Below the pieces are notes generated by a model. That model had not been told where the DNA came from and searched no databases. It worked only from the letters and a program-made list of their open reading frames with translations. Of a stretch of DNA of 47,189 nt, positions 7,882 through 16,367 are shown in pieces; within the stretch, counting starts at the first letter, position 1; every line of letters begins with the position of its first letter. The stretch covers positions 1 through 47,189 of the forward strand of contig JAIYDH010000031.1 of NCBI GenBank assembly GCA_027487585.1, read 5' to 3'. The translations under genes and the position numbers were made by a program. This DNA is from Rubrivivax sp. (GTDB lineage: Bacteria; Pseudomonadota; Gammaproteobacteria; Burkholderiales; Burkholderiaceae_C).

Positions 7882-9022
7882 GCACCCGAATGCGCCGCGC
7901 CCGGGCAGCGTGCTGGCGGCGGCGCTGCTGCTGCCGGGCGTGGTGCCCGGGGTGCAGGCCGAGACGGCTCCGGAGCGCGCCGAGTTGTCGCTGCGCTGGC
8001 TCGGCTACCAGGACAGGCAGCCGGGCCTGAAGCGCGTCGCCGTGCAGTCACCGGCGGCGGCCCTGGTGCTGCCCCTGGGCGAGCGCTGGTCGCTCGATGC
8101 CGGGCTGACGCAGGACACGGTGTCAGGGGCCACGCCGCGCTGGCACAGCGCGGTGTCGGGTGCGTCGGTGATGTCCGATCGGCGGCACGCCGCCGACCTG
8201 CGGCTGAACCACCACGGTGAGGGCCGGGGCTGGTCGGCGGGCGCCACCGTCTCCGACGAAAACGACTACCTCTCGCGCAGCGTCTCGGGTGAGTGGCGCC
8301 AGTGGAGCGACGACCGCAATCGCACGCTGACCGCAGGCCTGGCCTTCACGCAAGACCGCATCGGCGCCACCGGCCAGCCGGCCTTGCGTGAGCGCCGGCA
8401 GACGGTGCAGGCGCTTCTCGGCATCAGCCAGGTCTGGACGGCGCGGGACCTCTTCAGCCTTACCCTCACCCATGCGGCGGCCCGCGGCTACCACAGCGAC
8501 CCCTACAAGTGGCTCGATCAACGGCCGCGCGAGCGCGAGCGCCAGACGGTGCTGATGACCTGGAACCATCACCTGCCGGCCACGCAAGCCACCTGGCGCA
8601 GCAGCTACCGCTTCTACCGCGACAGCTTCGGCATTCAGGCCCACACGATCGAGGCGCGCTGGGTGCAGCCGCTGCCGGGCGACCGCGTCACGCTGACACC
8701 CGGCATCCGCTTCCACACCCAGCGCGCCGCGAGCTTCTACCGCGACCCCTTGCCGGCCAGCTCCGGCGCGCTGCCGCCCCCACCCCAGCCCGACCTGGCC
8801 GACCCCGGCGAGGCGGTCTCGGCCGACGCCCGCCTGGCCGGCTTCGGCGCCCTGGCCGTGTCGCTGAATGGCCAGTGGCGGGTGACGCCCGAGCGCTGGA
8901 TCGACCTGCGGCTGGAGCACTATGAGCAGCGGGGCGGCTGGCGCATCGGCGGCCAGGGCTCGCCGGGCCTGCTGCCGCTGCAGGCCTGGCAATGGCAGCT
9001 CGGGTTGCGGCTGCGGTTTTGA
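7868..9022 (+). CDS. DUF3570 outer-membrane beta-barrel, candidate flavinylated protein
   Basis: A 384-residue exported protein of family DUF3570. A signal peptide (SVLAAALLLPGVVPGVQA) is followed by alternating amphipathic strands, ending QWQLGLRLRF with a C-terminal Phe, as in outer-membrane barrels. Near the start of the mature part lies DTVSGAT (residues 83-89), which fits the D-x-x-S/T-G-A-T/S pattern to which ApbE enzymes attach FMN on Thr/Ser. A second SGAS follows at 97-100. An apbE gene comes 11 bases downstream. Starts at GTG 7868, GTG 7856 or a later GTG are possible; all overlap the DUF4266 gene. Barrel topology and flavinylation are inferred. Confidence 0.85.
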   Translation: MAATEHPNAPRPGSVLAAALLLPGVVPGVQAETAPERAELSLRWLGYQDRQPGLKRVAVQSPAAALVLPLGERWSLDAGLTQDTVSGATPRWHSAVSGASVMSDRRHAADLRLNHHGEGRGWSAGATVSDENDYLSRSVSGEWRQWSDDRNRTLTAGLAFTQDRIGATGQPALRERRQTVQALLGISQVWTARDLFSLTLTHAAARGYHSDPYKWLDQRPRERERQTVLMTWNHHLPATQATWRSSYRFYRDSFGIQAHTIEARWVQPLPGDRVTLTPGIRFHTQRAASFYRDPLPASSGALPPPPQPDLADPGEAVSADARLAGFGALAVSLNGQWRVTPERWIDLRLEHYEQRGGWRIGGQGSPGLLPLQAWQWQLGLRLRF

Positions 9023-9033
9023 CGCGGCCCGCC

Positions 9034-10005
9034 ATGACCCCGAGCCCGGCCTGCGCAGAACCCGGCTGGACCACGCACTTTGCGCTGATGGGTGGCGAGG
9101 CGGTGCTGCGGCTGGCCGGCTGCGACGCCGCCACCGCCGAGGCCGCCGCAGGGGCCGCGCGCGATGAAGCCCGGCGTATCGAGGCCCGCTACTCACGCTA
9201 CCGTGCAGGCAGCATCGTCTCCCGCATCAATGCCGCCGCCGGCAGCGGCCGTGTGATCGAGGTCGACGAGGAAACCGCCGCGCTGCTGGACTTCGCGGCC
9301 CGGCTGCACACCGAGAGCGGCGGGCTCTTCGATGTGACGAGCGGCATCCTGCGGCAAGCGTGGGACTTCAGGCGCGGTGAGGGGCCGCAAACCCACCAGT
9401 TGGGCGCCCGGTTGGCAGCGCTGTGCGCGCGCATCGGCTGGTCGCGTGTGCACTGGGACGGCCGCGCCATCGCCTTGCCCGAGCCCGGCATGGAGCTCGA
9501 CTTCGGCGGTATCGGCAAGGAGTACGCCGCCGACCGCTGCGCGGCGGTGCTGGTGGGCCTGGGCCTGCGGCACGGCTGGGTCAACCTCGGGGGCGACGTG
9601 CGCGTGATCGGGCCGCAGCCCGCCGGCCAGCCATGGCGCATCGCGATCCGTGACCCGCGCCACCCGCGCGACCCGCAGGCCGTGGCGGCCGCGATCGACA
9701 TCGGCGACGGCGCCCTGGCCACCAGCGGCGACTACGAGCGCTTCATCGAGATCGACGGCCAGCGCTTCGGCCACATCCTTGACCCGCGCACCGGCTGGCC
9801 GGTGCGGCACTGGCAGTCGGTGAGCGTGCAGGCCCCGCTGTGCGTGGCCGCCGGCGCGATGGCGACCGTGGCCATGCTGCAGGGTGCAGACGCACCGGCC
9901 TGGCTCAACGCCCAGGGCGTGCGCTGGATCGGCATCGACAGCCTGGGCGGTGTGCACGCCGAGTCCGGCCCGCTTGTCGACACCCGCGACACCGCGTCTG
10001 GTTGA
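9034..10005 (+). CDS. apbE: ApbE-family FAD:protein FMN transferase, divergent
   Basis: A 323-residue protein of the ApbE family, which moves FMN from FAD to Thr/Ser of exported redox proteins. Seen are SRYRAGSIVSRIN, ESGGLFDVT, ELDFGGIGKEYAADR (about 154-168), NLGGDVRVIG, TSGDYERF and HILDPRTGWPV (about 247-256). Odd points: no signal peptide or lipobox is visible after ATG 9034. The usual KG in the DxGGxxKG motif is KE. The C-terminal ADAxxT metal site is AAGAMAT, with Gly274 where the metal-binding Asp is expected, while Thr278 is kept. The partner is probably the DUF3570 protein just upstream. Longer starts inside the DUF3570 gene add no signal. Confidence 0.9.
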   Translation: MTPSPACAEPGWTTHFALMGGEAVLRLAGCDAATAEAAAGAARDEARRIEARYSRYRAGSIVSRINAAAGSGRVIEVDEETAALLDFAARLHTESGGLFDVTSGILRQAWDFRRGEGPQTHQLGARLAALCARIGWSRVHWDGRAIALPEPGMELDFGGIGKEYAADRCAAVLVGLGLRHGWVNLGGDVRVIGPQPAGQPWRIAIRDPRHPRDPQAVAAAIDIGDGALATSGDYERFIEIDGQRFGHILDPRTGWPVRHWQSVSVQAPLCVAAGAMATVAMLQGADAPAWLNAQGVRWIGIDSLGGVHAESGPLVDTRDTASG

Positions 10006-10047
10006 AGTCGGGCGCCCGGATCCCACCCGCCCAGGGACAATCCGGGG

Positions 10048-10857
10048 GTGTCCTCCGTTCCCCCGACATCGCCCGGCCCCACCTTGCCGCCCCCCGCCGT
10101 GCCGCCCTGGCGCCATCCCGAGTACGCCCGTGGCGCGCGCGACATGCTCGCTACCTCGCTGGGCATCGGCGCCTGGGGGCTGATCACCGGCGTGGCCATG
10201 GGCAACAGCGGCCTGCCGGTGCCTCTGATGGTGCTGATGTCGCTGCTGGTCTATGCCGGCAGTGCGCAGCTGGCCACGCTGCCGCTGTTGATGAGCGGCG
10301 CGCCGGTGCTGGTGGTGTGGGCCACGGCGCTGTGCGTGAACCTGCGGTTTTTGATCTTCTCGGCGCAGTGGCGGCCGTACTTCGTGCACATGGGCCGGCG
10401 CAAGCGGGTGGCGCTGTCGTACTTCATGGCCGACCTGAACTACGTGCTCTTCATGCGCCGCTTCCCCGAGCCAAAGCCCGCGCCCGAGCAGCTGCCCTAC
10501 CTGCTGGGTGGCGCCACCACCAACTGGCTGAGCTGGCAGGTGCCGTCGATCCTGGGTATCTTCTTTGCCGAGTCGGTGCCGGCGCACTGGGGCATCGGCT
10601 TTGCCGGCACGCTGGCGCTGCTGGGCGTGGGCTTGAGCCTGGTGTCCGACCGTACGACGGCCTTCGCCGGTGTGGTGGCCGGTTGCGCCGCCGTGGCGGC
10701 GTACGCACTGCCGCTGAAGATGAACATCTTGGTGGCGATTGCGGCCGCGGTGGCCATCGCTGTGCTGATGGACCATGCCGCTCCGAAGAAGCCCGCCATC
10801 GCAAAGCCCGTGGCGCCGCCGCCGCCGGCCCCGGGCGGCCCGGAGGAGCGGTCATGA
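10048..10857 (+). CDS. azlC: AzlC-family branched-chain amino acid exporter, large subunit
   Basis: A 269-residue inner-membrane protein with several hydrophobic helices. It matches AzlC: AWGLITGVAMGNSGL, LLVYAGSAQLATLPL, ALCVNLRFLIFSAQWRPYF and YFMADLNYVLFM. With AzlD it exports branched-chain amino acids or analogues. The start is GTG 10048, 42 bases after apbE; the C-terminus carries a Pro/Ala-rich tail (about 252-269). It overlaps azlD by ATGA, so the two subunits are translationally coupled. It may be co-transcribed with the redox operon, but nothing indicates a shared function. Confidence 0.92.
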   Translation: MSSVPPTSPGPTLPPPAVPPWRHPEYARGARDMLATSLGIGAWGLITGVAMGNSGLPVPLMVLMSLLVYAGSAQLATLPLLMSGAPVLVVWATALCVNLRFLIFSAQWRPYFVHMGRRKRVALSYFMADLNYVLFMRRFPEPKPAPEQLPYLLGGATTNWLSWQVPSILGIFFAESVPAHWGIGFAGTLALLGVGLSLVSDRTTAFAGVVAGCAAVAAYALPLKMNILVAIAAAVAIAVLMDHAAPKKPAIAKPVAPPPPAPGGPEERS

Positions 10858-11195
10858 ACAACTGGGACCCGTGGCTGCTGGCGCTGGCCATCGTCGGCCT
10901 GGCGGCCATCACCTTGTTCACGCGCGGCTTCTTCCTGATCCCCGAGCGCGAGTGGCCGCTGCCTGCCTGGCTGCGCGAAGGCCTGCGCTATGCCCCGCTG
11001 GCCGCGCTGGCGGCGGTGGTGGTGCCCGAGATCATCAGCACGCAGGGCCGCTTCGTCAGCACCTGGGCCGATGCGCGCTTGTTCGGCGCTGCCGCCGGCG
11101 CGGCCTGGTACTTCTGGCGCCGCGACATCCTGGGCACCATACTCGTCGGCATGGCGGTGTACCTGCCGCTGCGGCTGGGGCTGGGCTGGGCCTGA
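10854..11195 (+). CDS. azlD: AzlD-family transporter, small subunit
   Basis: A 113-residue membrane protein with about four hydrophobic helices. It matches AzlD: AITLFTRGFFLIP near the start, RYAPLAALAAVVVPEI in the middle, DARLFGAAAGA and a final helix ILGTILVGMAVYLPLRLG. It forms the exporter with AzlC, whose stop overlaps this ATG (ATGA at 10854). Size is normal for the family. The gene ends 74 bases before pgk, from which it is separated by a likely promoter. Confidence 0.9.
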   Translation: MNNWDPWLLALAIVGLAAITLFTRGFFLIPEREWPLPAWLREGLRYAPLAALAAVVVPEIISTQGRFVSTWADARLFGAAAGAAWYFWRRDILGTILVGMAVYLPLRLGLGWA

Positions 11196-11203
11196 GCGAG
11201 ATC

Positions 11204-11225
11204 TGACAGGGGCGCTGCCTAGAAT
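11204..11225 (+). promoter_or_regulatory. Probable pgk promoter element, shared with fba
   Basis: TGACAGGGG begins at 11204 and CCTAGAAT ends at 11225, 45 bases before the pgk ATG. TAGAAT is a plausible -10 box. The same 22-base block, with 17 identical positions, lies before fba at 23670-23691. No good -35 at 17 bases is visible, so a normal sigma-70 layout is not proven. Confidence 0.45.
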
Positions 11226-11269
11226 CCGCGGTTTCGCCCACTGCTGCGCTCACCGCTGGAGAACCATCC

Positions 11270-12475
11270 ATGAAAGTCATTCGCCTTGCCGACTTGGTGG
11301 CCGCTGGCCGGGTGAAGGGCAAGCGGGTGTTCATCCGCGCCGACCTGAACGTGCCGCAAGACCATTCTCCAGAGGGTGGCGGCCGCATCACCGAAGACAC
11401 CCGCATCCGCGCCAGCGTGCCGGCCATCCGCATGGCGCTGGACGCCGGCGCCGCCGTGATGGTGACCAGCCACCTAGGCCGCCCGACCGAAGGCGCCTTC
11501 AAGCCCGAAGACAGCCTGGCCCCGGTGGCCGCGCGCCTGGCCGAACTGCTGAACCACGAGGTGCCGCTGGTGAGCAACTGGGTCGACGGCGTTGACGTGC
11601 AACCCGGCGAAGTGGTGCTGCTCGAGAACTGCCGCCTGAACAAGGGCGAGAAGAAGAACGACGAGACGCTGGCGCGCAAGATGGCCGCCCTGTGCGACAT
11701 CTTCGTGCACGACGCCTTCGGCACCGCGCACCGCGCCGAGGCCAGCACCTACGGCATCGCGCAGTACGCCAAGGTGGCCTGCGCCGGGCCGCTGCTGGCG
11801 GCGGAGATCGACGCCGTCACGCGCGCGCTGGCAGCACCGAAGCGGCCGCTGCTGGCCATCGTGGCCGGCAGCAAGGTGAGCACCAAGCTCACCATCCTGA
11901 AGAGCCTGGCCGACAAGGTCGACGGCCTCATCGTCGGTGGCGGCATCGCCAACACCTTCATGCTGGCCGCCGGGTTGCCCATCGGCAAGAGCCTGGCCGA
12001 GCCCGACCTGGTGGACGAGGCCCGCGCCGTGATCGCGGCCATGAAGGCGCGTGGCGCGGCGGTGCCCATTCCGACCGACGTGGTCGTGGCCACCGAGTTC
12101 AAGGCCGACGCCGTGGCCACGGTGAAGAAGGCCACCGACGTGGGCCCCGACGACATGATCCTCGACATCGGCCCCGACACGGCCGCGCTGCTGGCGGCGC
12201 AGATCGCGCAGGCCGGCACGGTGGTGTGGAACGGCCCAGTGGGCGTGTTCGAGTTCCCGGCCTTCAGCCACGGCACCGAGGCCATTGCGCGCGCCATCGC
12301 GGCCAGCAGCGCCTTCAGCATCGCGGGCGGTGGCGACACGCTGGCGGCCATCGCCCAGTACGGCATCGAGCGCCAGGTGAGCTACATCAGCACCGGCGGC
12401 GGCGCCTTCCTCGAGGTGCTGGAGGGCAAGACACTGCCGGCGTTCGAGATCCTGGCGCGGCGCGCGGCGGGCTGA
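11270..12475 (+). CDS. pgk: Phosphoglycerate kinase
   Basis: A 401-residue cytosolic enzyme converting 1,3-bisphosphoglycerate and ADP to 3-phosphoglycerate and ATP. The family signature [10 protein letters not shown] is at about 17-26, followed by [30 protein letters not shown] and [13 protein letters not shown]. The nucleotide side shows [29 protein letters not shown], and [22 protein letters not shown]. Full normal length. ATG 11270 follows a likely promoter. In Burkholderiales pgk, pyk and fba usually lie together; here pyk follows after 120 bases but fba is far away. Confidence 0.98.
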   Translation: MKVIRLADLVAAGRVKGKRVFIRADLNVPQDHSPEGGGRITEDTRIRASVPAIRMALDAGAAVMVTSHLGRPTEGAFKPEDSLAPVAARLAELLNHEVPLVSNWVDGVDVQPGEVVLLENCRLNKGEKKNDETLARKMAALCDIFVHDAFGTAHRAEASTYGIAQYAKVACAGPLLAAEIDAVTRALAAPKRPLLAIVAGSKVSTKLTILKSLADKVDGLIVGGGIANTFMLAAGLPIGKSLAEPDLVDEARAVIAAMKARGAAVPIPTDVVVATEFKADAVATVKKATDVGPDDMILDIGPDTAALLAAQIAQAGTVVWNGPVGVFEFPAFSHGTEAIARAIAASSAFSIAGGGDTLAAIAQYGIERQVSYISTGGGAFLEVLEGKTLPAFEILARRAAG

Positions 12476-12480
12476 AGCTT

Positions 12481-12502
12481 GGCGCCGCGCCGCGGCGGCG
12501 CG
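12481..12502. terminator. GC-rich hairpin after pgk
   Basis: Just after the pgk stop lies a near-palindromic run centred on CCGCGG that can fold into a strong stem with two mismatches. It has no T-tract. It could end pgk transcription or lie in the pyk leader. The sequence CATAAT, a possible -10 for pyk, follows at about 12549. Confidence 0.3.
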
Positions 12503-12595
12503 CGCAGCACGAAACCGCGCTGAAACTCTTGGGGGCGGGGCGCCGCCCATAATGCGCTCGCCCTGCCGCAAGGCCGCCTTCCGAAGAGCCGACCC

Positions 12596-14026
12596 ATGAC
12601 CCGCGCCACCAAGATCGTCGCCACCCTCGGGCCGGCGTCGAGCGATCCCGCCGTGCTTGAGAAGCTGTTGATCGCCGGCGTCGACGTCGTGCGGCTGAAC
12701 TTCAGCCACGGCAAGGCGCAGGACCACATCGACCGCGCGGCGCTGGTGCGTTCGGTGGCCGACAAGGTCGGCAAGACGGTGGCGCTGATGGCCGACCTGC
12801 AGGGCCCCAAGATTCGCGTCGGCAAGTTCGCCGAAGGCAAGGTGATGCTGGTGGCCGGCGCGGCCTTCGTGCTGGACGCGCAGCGCAGCGAGCCGGGCGA
12901 CATCACCACGGTGGGCCTGGACTACAAGGAGCTGCCGCGCGACGTGCGCCCCGGCGACACGCTGCTGCTGAACGACGGCCTCATCAAGCTGACGGTGGAG
13001 GCCGTGCTTGGCGAGCAGGTGCACACGCGCGTGGTGCTGGGCGGCGAGCTCAGCAACAACAAGGGCATCAACAAGGCCGGCGGCGGCCTGACCGCGCCCG
13101 CGCTCACGGCCAAGGACATGGAGGACATCAAGACCGCGATGGCCTTCCAGTGCGAGTACCTGGCGGTGAGCTTCCCGAAAAACGCCACCGACATGGAGAT
13201 GGCGCGCCAGCTGGCCTACGTGGCCGGCGAGGCCACGCGGCACAAGCCGGCCATGATCGCCAAGATCGAGCGCAGCGAGGCGATCCCGCAGCTGGAAGCC
13301 ATCCTGCGCGCCAGCGACGGCATCATGGTGGCGCGCGGTGATCTCGCCGTGGAGGTGGGCAACGCGGCCGTGCCGGCCTTGCAGAAGCGCATGATCCGCA
13401 TGGCCCGCGAGATGGACAAGGTGGCCATCACCGCGACGCAGATGATGGAGAGCATGATCCTGGCGCCGGTGCCCACGCGCGCGGAGGTGTCGGACGTGGC
13501 CAACGCGGTGCTCGACGGCACCGACGCGGTGATGCTGAGCGCCGAGACGGCGGCCGGCAAGTACCCGGTCGAGACGGTGGAGCAGATGCACCAGATCGCG
13601 CTCGAGGCCGAGCGCGCGGAAGACATCTCCATCGAAACCGACTTCACCAACAAGAAGTTCGGCCGCATCGACCAGAGCATCGCGATGGGAGCGCTGTTCA
13701 CCGCCCACCACCTGGGCTGCAAGGCCATCATCGCGCTCACCGAAAGCGGCAGCACGGCGCTGTGGATGAGCCGGCACAACGTGAAGGTGCCGATCTTCGG
13801 CCTGACCTCACAACCCGCGAGCCAGCGCCGCATGGCGCTGTACCGCAACGTGCGGCCGATGCTGATGCCCAAGATGAGCGACCGCGACGCCGCGCTGGCG
13901 CAGGCCGAGAGGCTGCTGGTGGAGCGCGGGGTGCTGAAGCCGGGGGATACTTATGCCATCACCTGCGGGGAGCCGATGGGCTACCCGGGTGGCACGAACA
14001 TGCTGAAGGTGTGCCAGGTGCGCTGA
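12596..14026 (+). CDS. pyk: Pyruvate kinase
   Basis: A 476-residue enzyme making pyruvate and ATP from phosphoenolpyruvate. The start TRATKIVATLGPASSDPAVL, VVRLNFSHGKAQDH and ADLQGPKIRVG are the A-domain substrate and metal sites. LNDGLIKL lies in the B domain. AKIERSEAI carries the catalytic Lys, MVARGDLAVE is the Mg site, and ATQMMESM and LSAETAAGKYP follow. The C-terminal allosteric domain is present. Length is normal. ATG 12596 fits the family. Downstream begins the repeat-rich accessory block. Confidence 0.98.
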   Translation: MTRATKIVATLGPASSDPAVLEKLLIAGVDVVRLNFSHGKAQDHIDRAALVRSVADKVGKTVALMADLQGPKIRVGKFAEGKVMLVAGAAFVLDAQRSEPGDITTVGLDYKELPRDVRPGDTLLLNDGLIKLTVEAVLGEQVHTRVVLGGELSNNKGINKAGGGLTAPALTAKDMEDIKTAMAFQCEYLAVSFPKNATDMEMARQLAYVAGEATRHKPAMIAKIERSEAIPQLEAILRASDGIMVARGDLAVEVGNAAVPALQKRMIRMAREMDKVAITATQMMESMILAPVPTRAEVSDVANAVLDGTDAVMLSAETAAGKYPVETVEQMHQIALEAERAEDISIETDFTNKKFGRIDQSIAMGALFTAHHLGCKAIIALTESGSTALWMSRHNVKVPIFGLTSQPASQRRMALYRNVRPMLMPKMSDRDAALAQAERLLVERGVLKPGDTYAITCGEPMGYPGGTNMLKVCQVR

Positions 14027-14037
14027 ACGGCGGTACG

Positions 14038-14150
14038 CCGTTCGGGCTGAGCTTGTCGAAGCCCCACGCGGGCAGATCACCGTTCGTGCTGAGCCTGTCG
14101 AAGCCCTGTGTCGAGCGCACAAGGCGCTTCGACAAGCTCAGCGCGAACGG
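14038..14150. repeat. REP/BIME-type repeats downstream of pyk
   Basis: Three copies of a ~27-base REP element are seen. Two are in plus orientation (14038-14064 and 14080-14106, core GCTGAGCTTGTCGAAGCCC or close variants). One is inverted (14124-14150, core CTTCGACAAGCTCAGCGCG). The arms can pair to form long hairpins. A related inverted pair lies at 31733-31803. Such repeats are mobilised by RAYT transposases; a RAYT gene lies directly beside them. Confidence 0.85.
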
Positions 14151-14225
14151 GCCTTCGCCTCAGCGCGAACGGGCCCTCGCCTCAGCGCGAACGGGCCCTC
14201 GCCTCAGCGCGAACGGGGTCTCGCC
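14139..14225. repeat. 22-bp tandem array grown from a REP end
   Basis: Four tandem units of 22 bases, the last one base short, start at 14139, 14161, 14183 and 14205. Each begins CAGCGCGAACGGG and ends TCGCC(T). Units 2 and 3 are identical. The first unit overlaps the inverted REP copy. The array runs into the 3' end of the RAYT gene, so the last residues and the stop of that protein are encoded by repeat units. Confidence 0.85.
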
Positions 14226-14944
14226 CCGGACGAACGCGCTTCTCCTCCCGCCTGATCACCCGGCCTACATGGGCTACTGACAGCCCGCACACATCGGCAA
14301 GCCCCGGCATGGTCTTCCAGCCGGCGCTGTAGGCCTCGTGCAGAGCGCGATCACGGTTCCCGCCATTCAAGGCCAGCCATGCCGGCCATGTGAGGGGACC
14401 TGCTGGCCGGGCCTTGCGCTGCCGGGCTGGCACTTGGGGCGACGCCAGACGCTCCGGCGCAGCGCGCTGACGTGCGCGCTCGGCGAAGGCCTCGTTGCCG
14501 AGGAAGATTTGTCCGCTCAGGTGGCCCGCCCAGAAGTCCGCATCGTCCTTCTGTTGCGCGCTCACGAGTGCCGCGTAGCGCCGGATCGCCGTCGCCCGGT
14601 CGCGGGGTGTCGCCACATCGCGGCCGAGCATGAAGCCGTGAAGCTCGTCTATCGAAAGCCACGGCGGCGCGGTCTCCAGGCCGAGGTGGGCACGACAGCT
14701 CGACCACGGCCAGCACTCAGGCCGCTCGACGAGGCCTGCCGCCACTGGATTGCGCTCGACGTAGCGGCTGAGTGTTGCGAGGTAGCGGTCGGAGTCGACG
14801 AGGACGGCCTTGAACCGGCCCTGGAACAAGTGCCCGACCAAGCCATGCCGCCGGTTGAAGGCCTGCGTGTAGACACCGTTGAGGTGTCGCATCAGGCGCG
14901 ACAGTGCGCCCGAGCGGGTGCAGAGCACCAAGTGATAGTGGTTA

Positions 14945-14952
14945 CCCATCAG
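14945..14952. repeat. Target-site duplication, left copy (CCCATCAG)
   Basis: CCCATCAG at 14945-14952 is repeated exactly at 16418-16425, flanking the insertion sequence. Fusing the flanks over one copy restores the RAYT reading frame, which confirms it as the target duplication. Confidence 0.85.
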
Positions 14953-14960
14953 GGGGCAGG

Positions 14961-15024
14961 TATCAGCGTTCGTCGAACACTTTTTTGACGTCATGGTGTC
15001 CGAGTATCAGCGTTCGTCGAACAC
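14961..15024. repeat. Left terminal repeats of the IS (two copies)
   Basis: Two exact copies of TATCAGCGTTCGTCGAACAC start at 14961 and 15005, 44 bases apart. The inner copy overlaps the end of the transposase gene, encoding its last residues (VFDER) and stop. They are probable transposase-binding sites. Confidence 0.85.
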
Positions 15025-16179
15025 TTGCGGGTCGCCGCGGAACTTGCTGTGCGCACGGTGGTACTCGATTGTTTTGAGCAACGGGTGGTTGACAGGATCG
15101 CGTCGTCTGAGCGCATAGAAGTTGATGCAATGACTGCTGAAGTCCACTTCGCACCGAACGAGCCTTCTGGCCCATTTGGAGTCCACGGCGAAGGTGCGTC
15201 CCAACAACGTGACTTGGCCTGCATCTGTCGTTCGCCGGATGTAGATGGCCTTGCCCTGAAGCGGAGCTTGGAGGTCGAGCTTGAACTTCTTCGGGAAGCA
15301 CGCTCTGGAGGGTGCGGCTTCGATGCGGCAGGCCAGCTTGTTTCTGTAGGCGGTGATGTATGCCTTGGAGACCTGCTGGAGGTGCTCGATATCGACGACG
15401 TGGTTGCGGCGCCAGGCTTTGGCTTGCCACAGAGCGTTGAAGCCCTCGATGGCGTTCTGGAAGCCCGGCTCTCGCGGCGGAGCGAAGACCGGCGTGATGC
15501 CCAGGGCCAGGCACAGCCGGATGACTCGCCCGACGCTGTCAGAGGCTCGATGGGAGCCTTGGAAGATGGTGGCGTTGTCGAACTGGGCGTAGCCGGGCAG
15601 ACCGTCCTGGCGCCAGCGCTGCAGCACGGCAAGCAGCGTGTTCTGAGCGGTGCGCTCCAACATTGGCCACGCATCGGCCAAGCCGCCATGCAGGCTGGTG
15701 GCGGTCAACACATCGACTATCGGGCCACCAGCGATCTTCAGGTCTTCGATGAAGTCGAAGGTGTCGAGCTCAGCTCGGCCCTGCGCAACCTCCGGCAGGT
15801 ACCAACCTTTGGGCGGCGGCGGGCGCCGCTGACGGCGTGCCGCATCAACGGCGCCGTTGCGCACCAGCACCCGATGGATCGTCGGCTTGCTGGGCACCAA
15901 GCCCTTCGGCGAGGACTCCGACAGCGCGCGGTGAATCGCTGCAGCCCCGTACTCCCCAAGCACGCTGGCTTTGAGCAGCGTACGCATATCCAGGATGCGC
16001 AACTCGGCGCTGGCGATCAGCCGATTCGTCGCCAATCCTGGCTTGTCGCCCTCGAAGTCAGCGCGGTCGAGTCGCTGCCCCTGTGCTCTGCCGCACCACA
16101 ACGACACGGTCGACACGCTGACACCGAAGGCACGAGCCACATCGCGCATGCTGCTTCCATCGCGCACCGCTTGAACCAT
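15007..16179 (-). CDS. DDE (rve-type) transposase of the IS
   Basis: A 390-residue transposase. Residues 1-35 form a helix-turn-helix (MRDVARAFGVSVSTVSLW). A second DNA-binding region follows (GEYGAAAIHRAL, PSKPTIHRVLVRNG). The integrase-like core shows ELDTFDFIEDLKIAGG and VDVLTA (first Asp region), QFDNATIFQG (second Asp) and REPGFQNAIEGFNALW (Glu). This resembles IS481/IS3-like integrases, but I do not assign a family. The frame is open about 60 bases beyond ATG 16179, so a non-ATG start is possible. It appears intact, so the element may still be mobile. Confidence 0.85.
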   Translation of the reverse strand: MVQAVRDGSSMRDVARAFGVSVSTVSLWCGRAQGQRLDRADFEGDKPGLATNRLIASAELRILDMRTLLKASVLGEYGAAAIHRALSESSPKGLVPSKPTIHRVLVRNGAVDAARRQRRPPPPKGWYLPEVAQGRAELDTFDFIEDLKIAGGPIVDVLTATSLHGGLADAWPMLERTAQNTLLAVLQRWRQDGLPGYAQFDNATIFQGSHRASDSVGRVIRLCLALGITPVFAPPREPGFQNAIEGFNALWQAKAWRRNHVVDIEHLQQVSKAYITAYRNKLACRIEAAPSRACFPKKFKLDLQAPLQGKAIYIRRTTDAGQVTLLGRTFAVDSKWARRLVRCEVDFSSHCINFYALRRRDPVNHPLLKTIEYHRAHSKFRGDPQVFDER

Positions 16180-16367
16180 CTGTCTGCGCCGCTTCGCGGC
16201 AGACGAACCTTTTTCAAGCGAGCCCCTTTGAAAAAGCCCTCAGGGTACCGATACGCGGCCCCAGTCCACGATGCGCCAGCACAGCGACTTCGCCGCGCGC
16301 GGGGAAAACTCCAGTCGCCTGAAGGCTCCTTCCATTTTCCCCGCGCATTCAATCCAAGTTACCTTCA

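Noticed and set aside
14139..14225. Tandem 22-bp units as a possible CRISPR array
   Set aside because: The units are directly adjacent with no spacers, and there are no cas genes. It is a simple tandem expansion of a REP end.
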